Source: Microbacterium profundi (lineage in GTDB: Bacteria; Actinomycetota; Actinomycetes; Actinomycetales; Microbacteriaceae). From it: a stretch of DNA of 64,000 bases. Shown one piece after another: positions 58,979-64,000 of the stretch. Positions within the stretch are counted from its first letter, which is position 1. Every line of letters starts with the position of its first letter. Location of the stretch: NCBI RefSeq assembly GCF_000763375.1, contig NZ_JPSY01000001.1, forward strand, positions 1,240,001-1,304,000. Reading direction: 5' to 3'. Under the pieces are notes generated by a model. It was given only the letters and a program-made list of their open reading frames with translations, was not told the DNA's origin and searched no databases. The translations under genes were made by a program, and so were the position numbers.

Positions 58979-59851
58979 CTAAACCTGAGTAACGAGCATC
59001 TCCCGCAGCTCCGCCGCCTCTGACGCAGCCATCGAATACGAGTGCTCGGCCGCCGGGTACGCCCCCGACCGCACGTCCTCCGCATACGCCGCGACCCCGG
59101 CGACAGCATCCGCCCGCAGGTCCGCGTAGCGCTTGACGAACTTCGCAGCTCCCCCGTCGTACAGCCCGAGCAGGTCGTGGAAGACGAGCACCTGCCCGTC
59201 GGCATCCGCCCCGGCGCCGATCCCGATCACCGGAATCCGCATGAGCGGCGAGAGTGCGGCAGTCACCTCCGACGGCACGGCTTCGATGATGAGCAGCGAG
59301 CACCCGGCTTCCTGCAGGGCCAGCGCGTCATCGATCACCGCACGCGCCGCGTCGGCGGTGCGGCCCTGCGCGCGGTATCCGCCGAGGGCGGTAGAGGTCT
59401 GCGGGGTGAGACCGACATGCCCCACCACCGGAATGCCGGCGGCGACGAGAGCGCGCGCCCGTTCGACCGAGGTGCCGCCGCGCTCGATCTTCACGAGGTC
59501 GCAGCCGGCCTCCTTGATGAAGCGCTGCGCCGTGGCGATCGCGAGCGAATCGGATGCCTCGTACGATCCGAACGGCAGATCACCGACGAGCAGTGGAACC
59601 GTCAGGCCCCGCCGAACCGCGCGAGTGAGCATGAGCATCTCGTCGACGGTGACCGGCACAGTGCTGTCGTAGCCGAGCACCGTCATCGCGCCGGAGTCGC
59701 CGACCAACACGATGTCGACGCCGGCGGCTTCGACGATCTGCGCGCCGGGGTGGTCGTAGGCGGTGACCATGACGATGGGATCTGCGGCATCCTTCTTCTC
59801 GGCAAGGCTCGCCAGGGTGACCCGCTTGCGCGTCGCGGCGTGCACGCTCAC
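58979..59851 (-). CDS. panB: 3-methyl-2-oxobutanoate hydroxymethyltransferase
   Basis: 290 residues from GTG overlapping the panD stop. It makes ketopantoate from ketoisovalerate and methylene-tetrahydrofolate. TIM-barrel motifs include [33 protein letters not shown], the Mg-binding Asp and Glu region ([11 protein letters not shown]) and [18 protein letters not shown]. Normal length. Fourth gene of the pantothenate operon. Confidence 0.95.
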   Translation of the reverse strand: MSVHAATRKRVTLASLAEKKDAADPIVMVTAYDHPGAQIVEAAGVDIVLVGDSGAMTVLGYDSTVPVTVDEMLMLTRAVRRGLTVPLLVGDLPFGSYEASDSLAIATAQRFIKEAGCDLVKIERGGTSVERARALVAAGIPVVGHVGLTPQTSTALGGYRAQGRTADAARAVIDDALALQEAGCSLLIIEAVPSEVTAALSPLMRIPVIGIGAGADADGQVLVFHDLLGLYDGGAAKFVKRYADLRADAVAGVAAYAEDVRSGAYPAAEHSYSMAASEAAELREMLVTQV

Positions 59852-60291
59852 TTCGACTCCCTCCGGTCGCTCAGTGCATCGCACGCGCCTGCTCCTACCG
59901 AAGAAGAGGCCTCGGTCAACAGCCGATCCACGACGTCGTCGACCTGGATGATCCGGTTCGCCCGGTCGACGTGCACGACGACCGGCTCATAGTCGAGCAG
60001 GTCTTCGCGCGAGTAATCGGCGTAAGAGATGACGATGATGGTGTCGCCGGAGTGCACGAGGCGCGCGGCGGCGCCGTTGACCTGGATGACGCCGGATCCG
60101 CGCTCTCCGGCGATCGTGTAGGTCTCGAAGCGTGCCCCGTTGTTCACGTCGACCACGTGCACCTGCTCGTGCGCGAGGATGTCGGCGGCCTCGAGCAGGT
60201 CGGGGTCGATCGTGATCGAGCCGACGTAGTTGAGGTCGCTGCCGGTGATGGTGGCGCGGTGGATCTTCGACTTCAGCATGGTGCGACGCAT
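59848..60291 (-). CDS. panD: Aspartate 1-decarboxylase precursor
   Basis: 147 residues. The self-cleavage site is GS in [10 protein letters not shown], which forms the pyruvoyl group on the Ser. [18 protein letters not shown] and ISYADYS complete the family core. It is about 20 residues longer than usual at the C-terminus ([15 protein letters not shown]). It produces beta-alanine for pantothenate. The ATG overlaps the panC stop; an internal ATG four codons later is the alternative. Confidence 0.95.
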   Translation of the reverse strand: MRRTMLKSKIHRATITGSDLNYVGSITIDPDLLEAADILAHEQVHVVDVNNGARFETYTIAGERGSGVIQVNGAAARLVHSGDTIIVISYADYSREDLLDYEPVVVHVDRANRIIQVDDVVDRLLTEASSSVGAGACDALSDRRESK

Positions 60292-61133
60292 CAGGCGCTC
60301 CGTTTCAGGATGTGGTTGTCGATCAGTCGGGCAGCGCCCACGCGGGCGGCGACGGCGAGGAGCGTGTCGCCTTCGACGCGCGTGACGGCCTGCATTGTGA
60401 GAGCATCGCGGAGCTCGAGATACTCGGGCGTGATGCCTGCGTTTTCGAGTACCCGGCGGGCGGCGGTGAGGATGCTGTCGCCGTTGCGCTCGCCCGACTC
60501 ATGCAGCGCGGCCGCTGCGTCGAGCGCCCGGTTGAGGGCCGTGGCCTGCACGCGGGCGTCGGCGTCGAGGTAGACGTTGCGCGAGCTCATGGCGAGTCCG
60601 TCGGCCTCGCGCACGATCGGGCACGCTTCGATGCGCACGTCGAGGTCAAGGTCGCGCACGAGGCGGCGGACGACGGCGATCTGCTGCGCATCCTTCTGTC
60701 CGAAGTAGGCGACGTCGGGGCGGACGATGCCGAACAGCTTGGCGACGACGGTGGCGACGCCGTCGAAATGGTGGGCGCCACGGTTCGCGCCGTCGAGCAT
60801 CTCGGTGACGCCGGAGACGTGGATGCTGGTGGCGAAGCCGTCGGGATAGATCTCGGTCGCTTCGGGGGCGAAGAGGATGTCGACGCCCTCCAGCTCCGCG
60901 CGCGCGGCGTCTGCGTGCTCATCGCGGGGATAACTGCCGAGGTCCTCGTTCGCGCCGAACTGGGTGGGGTTGACGAAGAGCGACACGACGACGAGGTCGT
61001 TCTGCTCCCGCGCGCGGCGCATCAGCGAGACATGGCCGTCGTGGAAGGCGCCCATGGTGGGGACGAGCCCTACTGTTCCCCTCGCCTCTCTGACTGCTGC
61101 GCGTATCTCGGGGATCGTCCGGAGGATCCTCAT
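60291..61133 (-). CDS. panC: Pantoate-beta-alanine ligase
   Basis: 280 residues. Motifs are [18 protein letters not shown] (ATP-binding HxGH variant), [20 protein letters not shown], and [16 protein letters not shown] with AMSSRNVYL. It joins pantoate and beta-alanine. The start overlaps the DUF2520 gene's stop by four bases and the stop overlaps panD. Standard length. Confidence 0.95.
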   Translation of the reverse strand: MRILRTIPEIRAAVREARGTVGLVPTMGAFHDGHVSLMRRAREQNDLVVVSLFVNPTQFGANEDLGSYPRDEHADAARAELEGVDILFAPEATEIYPDGFATSIHVSGVTEMLDGANRGAHHFDGVATVVAKLFGIVRPDVAYFGQKDAQQIAVVRRLVRDLDLDVRIEACPIVREADGLAMSSRNVYLDADARVQATALNRALDAAAALHESGERNGDSILTAARRVLENAGITPEYLELRDALTMQAVTRVEGDTLLAVAARVGAARLIDNHILKRSA

Positions 61134-61876
61134 ACCGCCGCCTTCTGACGGGCGATCGCGTGGGTGGCATCGGCGAGCGCGTCGAAGAGCGGCACAAGTT
61201 CGGGGTCGGTTTCGTCGATCGCGCCCCTCTGACGGGCGACGGTCGCCTCGTCGCCGCGGGCGATCGGTCCGGTGAGGGATGCTGTCGAGCCGTTGCGCTG
61301 CCAGTTGTCGACCGTGCGGCGGAGGAGCGGAGCGAGCAGGTCGCGCGCTTCGTCGCCTCGGATGCCGGCGGATGCTGCGAGCTGCTCTGCCGCGTCGAGC
61401 ACGGTGAGCACGAAGTTCGAGGCAAAGGATGCTGCTGCGTGGTAGCCGGCGCGGTGGGCGACGTCGACCCCGAAGGGACGGGCGCCAAGGGTTCGCGCGA
61501 GTTGTTCAGCGGTGTTCTTGTCTGCCGGAGTGCGGCCGGAGATGGCTGCACCGATGTCGTGGAACACGTCGGGAGACTCGGCGCCGGTGAAGGTCTGGAG
61601 CGGGTGGATGCTGAAGTCGACGTCGTCGAGCGGGGTGGCGCCCGAGACGTGGGCGACGCGGGTCGCCGATCTACGGGCGGCCGCTGCCGCTTCGGGGATC
61701 GCGGAGTCGGGGACGCAGAGGAGAGCGATGTCTGCCGTGGGGATCTCGTCGTCGCGGCGGAGGGGCCCGTGAACGGTGAGGCCCGCCGCACGCAGCGCGC
61801 TCGCGAGCACGCCGCCGAGGCGACCGGCGCCGATGATGGCGATGGTCGTTTCGGGCGCGAGAGCGGTTGGATTCAT
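61130..61876 (-). CDS. Rossmann-fold/DUF2520 protein, putative ketopantoate reductase-like
   Basis: 248 residues. The N-terminal NAD(P) site is AIIGAGRLGGVLASALRA, followed by DIALLCVPDSAIPEAA, and the C-terminal DUF2520 helical domain (HRAGYHAAASFASNFVLTVL). It is the first gene of the pan operon. Actinobacteria with this arrangement often lack panE, so it may reduce ketopantoate; that is inference from context. The ATG follows no strong ribosome site within the window sequence but fits the family start. Confidence 0.85.
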   Translation of the reverse strand: MNPTALAPETTIAIIGAGRLGGVLASALRAAGLTVHGPLRRDDEIPTADIALLCVPDSAIPEAAAAARRSATRVAHVSGATPLDDVDFSIHPLQTFTGAESPDVFHDIGAAISGRTPADKNTAEQLARTLGARPFGVDVAHRAGYHAAASFASNFVLTVLDAAEQLAASAGIRGDEARDLLAPLLRRTVDNWQRNGSTASLTGPIARGDEATVARQRGAIDETDPELVPLFDALADATHAIARQKAAV

Positions 61877-62058
61877 GGTGGTTCGGGGCCGGGATCGGAC
61901 GGCTCAGATGCCATGAGTATCCGCCTGCACGGCGTGTCGCGCCAAATCGGAGAGCAACTTGACCACCCAGCGGTCTTCTTATCTGGATCTGTTGGCAGGT
62001 TCTCCGCTGCATAGATTGGCATATTGCATTTTCTAGATCCGTCACAGCGTCGCACCCC

Positions 62059-62106
62059 CGGTCGCCGAACCGGTCGCTGAACCGGTCGCTGAACCGGTCG
62101 CTGAGC
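62059..62106. repeat. Four 12-bp tandem repeats followed by a dispersed-repeat motif
   Basis: CGGTCGCTGAAC in four near-exact units, then TGAGCCTGTCGAAGCG, a sequence recalling the common interspersed element TGAGCCTGTCGAAG of many high-GC bacteria. Confidence 0.75.
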
Positions 62107-62153
62107 CTGTCGAAGCGTCCGCCACGAGCGTCAGGACCGCGGGTTCGCCCCGC

Positions 62154-62393
62154 TCACACCGACCGACGCACGGTGATCGGGTCGAACGCTTCCCCCACGA
62201 CATAAGATCCGCCGAACAGCTCGACCCCGGCGGGGGTCAGCGTCACGTGCTCGAACACCACGGTGTCACCCTCATCGCGCGGCGCACTGAGCGCGAAAGC
62301 ATCCACCGCCTGCCCGCCGGGTGAGATGGCGAGCAGCCAGGAGCCGTCTGCATCGTCGCCGAACGGATCCCCGAGACCCAGGACTCCTGACAT
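62154..62393 (-). CDS. Hypothetical protein fragment (79 aa)
   Basis: MSGVLGLGDPFGDDADGSW begins an acidic 79-residue frame whose sequence (VFEHVTLTPAGVELFGGSY) looks like a folded protein rather than noise. Its ATG touches the presumed end of the transposase element, so it may be the C-terminal piece of an interrupted gene with a start by chance. No family recognised. Confidence 0.4.
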   Translation of the reverse strand: MSGVLGLGDPFGDDADGSWLLAISPGGQAVDAFALSAPRDEGDTVVFEHVTLTPAGVELFGGSYVVGEAFDPITVRRSV

Positions 62394-62414
62394 GGTGCAA
62401 TAGTTCTTGGGTCG

Positions 62415-64000
62415 TCAGGCGTGGTCTTTGATCTCGTAGCGGAGGCGGAGCGTGGTGCCGGGGTAGGTTGTGTTCGTGGTGGTGAGGTGCTGGCAGAGTT
62501 CAGCGGCCGCGGCGGTTTCTCGTCTGGTCGGGAGCGGGTCGAGGCGGATCGTGAGCGTGTCGGCGGTCGTGTTGGGGATGATGTCGCCGACGCTGGCGAG
62601 GATCTGCCGGGTCAGGGTGTAGGCCTCTTGGTCGGCGCGTGCGTAACGGGTGTTGATGCGGATGTCGCGGGCGATGGTGGTGGTGGTGTTGAACGCGGCG
62701 ATCTTGATCGCGTGGTGGATCAATTTCGTTTCAGTATCCAGGACCTGCTGCCCGGGGGCGAGGTCGCCCAGGCGAACCCGAGTCGGCGTCCCGCGGTGAC
62801 GCGCACGAGCGGTGGCCAGTTCCTCTTCGGCGGCGTGCAGCTCGGCGGTGAGCGTGTTGTGGGCCGTGTTCGTGATGACCACGGTGTCTTGTCCGGGGGC
62901 AGGGGTGTGTGCTTCGAGGAACGCGGCGTCAGTGCGAGCGCGTTCTCGCTGAGCCCTGGCGGCCGTGTTCTGTGCGACCAGATGCGCCGTGCGTTTCGCG
63001 GGGTTCGGGACGGATCGGTCAGGGTCATCGGCGACGCTGGCGTAGGAGTCGTGCGCGTCGAGGCCGAGGTGGATGCGGGCGTATCGGAAGTAGTTCTCTT
63101 GTCGCCACCGCGAGCCCATCCGGTAGACGATCTCCGGCGCGGGCAAGTCGGTGCGGGTGGTGAGCAGATGCACCTGCTTGGCCTTGGCGTTCTTCGTGTC
63201 CAGGCGGGTGATCTGCCGCATCGTGACGGTGTTGTCGGTCCCGGTGATGGGCAGATCGATCATCGTGTCGGCCAGGGTCCAGGCGTGTTCGCGCCCGTTC
63301 TCGTCAACGAAGTCGACGGCATCGAAGGCAGACTCGGGAATGTCGGGGGTGTGGCCTTTGCGCCAGGTGAGGACGTCGAAGCCGTGGGCGTTCATGTGCG
63401 CGAACAGGGCCGGGGACCAGCCGCCGCGGTCGAACCCGACCAGCACACGCCGGTCATCCCCGACCGCGGTACGCAGCTCGGGCAGCAGCCGCCGCAACTC
63501 CATCGCGAGGGACGCGCCGGGCTCGGACATCACGACCAGCACCGGGTCGCCAGCGGCGTCGCTCACCCACGTCTCCACCGTCGCCGGTGCCGGGAAACGT
63601 AGCCGGGATAGGTGGGTCTTTGCGATCTTCTTCGTCCCCTGGTAGGCCCGCACGTGCCCATCAACATAGAGCACCACACCCACCGCATCAGCGTTGGTGC
63701 CAGCGGCAAGGTGGGTGGTGGCCATCGCGGCGAGCAGGTCGGCGGCTTTGCCCCGCCCGGCGAGTTGGTTGATCTTGCGGCGGATGGTCTTCACTTCCGG
63801 GGCCCGGTCCATTCCCAGCACCCGGCCCAGATCGGCAGGGGCGAACCGTGCGGCACCCTCAGCGCGCGGCTGTCCGGCCAGGGCACGGAACACGCCCTCG
63901 AGGAACATCGTCGATAGCCCGTAGAACCCGGCCGGAAGCTGCCCGTAGACATCGTTCGCGCAGCTCAGCAGACCGGTCGCGGCCAGTGCTGGCAGGCCAA
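62415..64000 (-). CDS. Large DDE transposase, 5' end beyond window
   Basis: Over 525 residues visible; the frame is open to the window edge (LPAGFYGLSTMFLEGVFRAL precedes the internal Met). The domain order suits IS4/IS1634-like DDE enzymes: DLGRVLGMDRAPEVKTIRRK, VGVVLYVDGHVRAYQGTKKI with the first Asp, VLVGFDRGGWSPALFAHMNA with the second, and SRWRQENYFRYARIHLGLDA with the Glu region. The family assignment is tentative. It is a complete right part, ending 22 bases from the small fragment at 62393. Confidence 0.82.
   Translation of the reverse strand, partial: GLPALAATGLLSCANDVYGQLPAGFYGLSTMFLEGVFRALAGQPRAEGAARFAPADLGRVLGMDRAPEVKTIRRKINQLAGRGKAADLLAAMATTHLAAGTNADAVGVVLYVDGHVRAYQGTKKIAKTHLSRLRFPAPATVETWVSDAAGDPVLVVMSEPGASLAMELRRLLPELRTAVGDDRRVLVGFDRGGWSPALFAHMNAHGFDVLTWRKGHTPDIPESAFDAVDFVDENGREHAWTLADTMIDLPITGTDNTVTMRQITRLDTKNAKAKQVHLLTTRTDLPAPEIVYRMGSRWRQENYFRYARIHLGLDAHDSYASVADDPDRSVPNPAKRTAHLVAQNTAARAQRERARTDAAFLEAHTPAPGQDTVVITNTAHNTLTAELHAAEEELATARARHRGTPTRVRLGDLAPGQQVLDTETKLIHHAIKIAAFNTTTTIARDIRINTRYARADQEAYTLTRQILASVGDIIPNTTADTLTIRLDPLPTRRETAAAAELCQHLTTTNTTYPGTTLRLRYEIKDHA

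Overview
The window is high-GC DNA with actinobacterial habits: GTG and TTG starts, 1-4 base stop/start overlaps, hairpin terminators without T tracts, and a strongly recurrent GGATGC hexamer. Gene content points to Microbacteriaceae, most likely Microbacterium. This is inferred from style and content; there is no rRNA here to confirm it.

Bases 1-690 hold the end of an SRPBCC-domain gene and its ArsR-type regulator. From about 750 to 29,160 the DNA is accessory. It opens with a leftward reactive-sulfur operon (1299-5151: two small cysteine-rich proteins, thioredoxin, persulfide dioxygenase-rhodanese fusion, TauE/SafE exporter, DUF4395 membrane protein, rhodanese lipoprotein). A CstR-like repressor is divergent to it, with two GATACCCC palindromes between. 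Then come an accessory lgt, a truncated TniA/TniB transposon with a resolvase stump (6625-9135), and a very large unknown gene cut at its 3' end by that transposon and split near its 5' end by an IS256-family element with an 8-bp target duplication. An Xre/RES toxin-antitoxin pair and an unknown gene follow.

The second half of the accessory region (16.7-29.2 kb) is a metal island. It has two KmtR-like ArsR repressors, one with an MFS exporter and one with a P1B-4 (Co/Ni/Fe-type) ATPase. It also has a second accessory lgt, DUF1232, DUF305 and DUF6153 proteins, a sialidase-like lipoprotein, a thioredoxin-like [2Fe-2S] protein, and a CsoR-box-controlled copZ-copB pair. Two lgt copies beside several lipoproteins suggest the island brings its own lipoprotein maturation.

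From 29.4 kb on the DNA looks more like chromosome backbone: an ABC1 kinase, PadR, Ssb, a LacI-controlled sugar ABC importer with a GH2 glycosidase, an SDR, DUF503, a TetR/MFS pair, a DUF222-HNH protein, a frameshifted hypothetical gene full of short tandem repeats, and two more MFS genes around a winged-helix regulator. Next is a complete type I Wadjet anti-plasmid system in the order jetA-B-C-D (55,444 to 48,894, leftward). Beside it sit a DUF4143 ATPase behind an 18-bp repeat pair, a PfkB kinase with an internal minisatellite, and a HepT/MntA-type pair whose nucleotidyltransferase carries an N-terminal Phd-like domain. The window ends with a pantothenate operon (DUF2520-panC-panD-panB) and a transposase running off the right edge.
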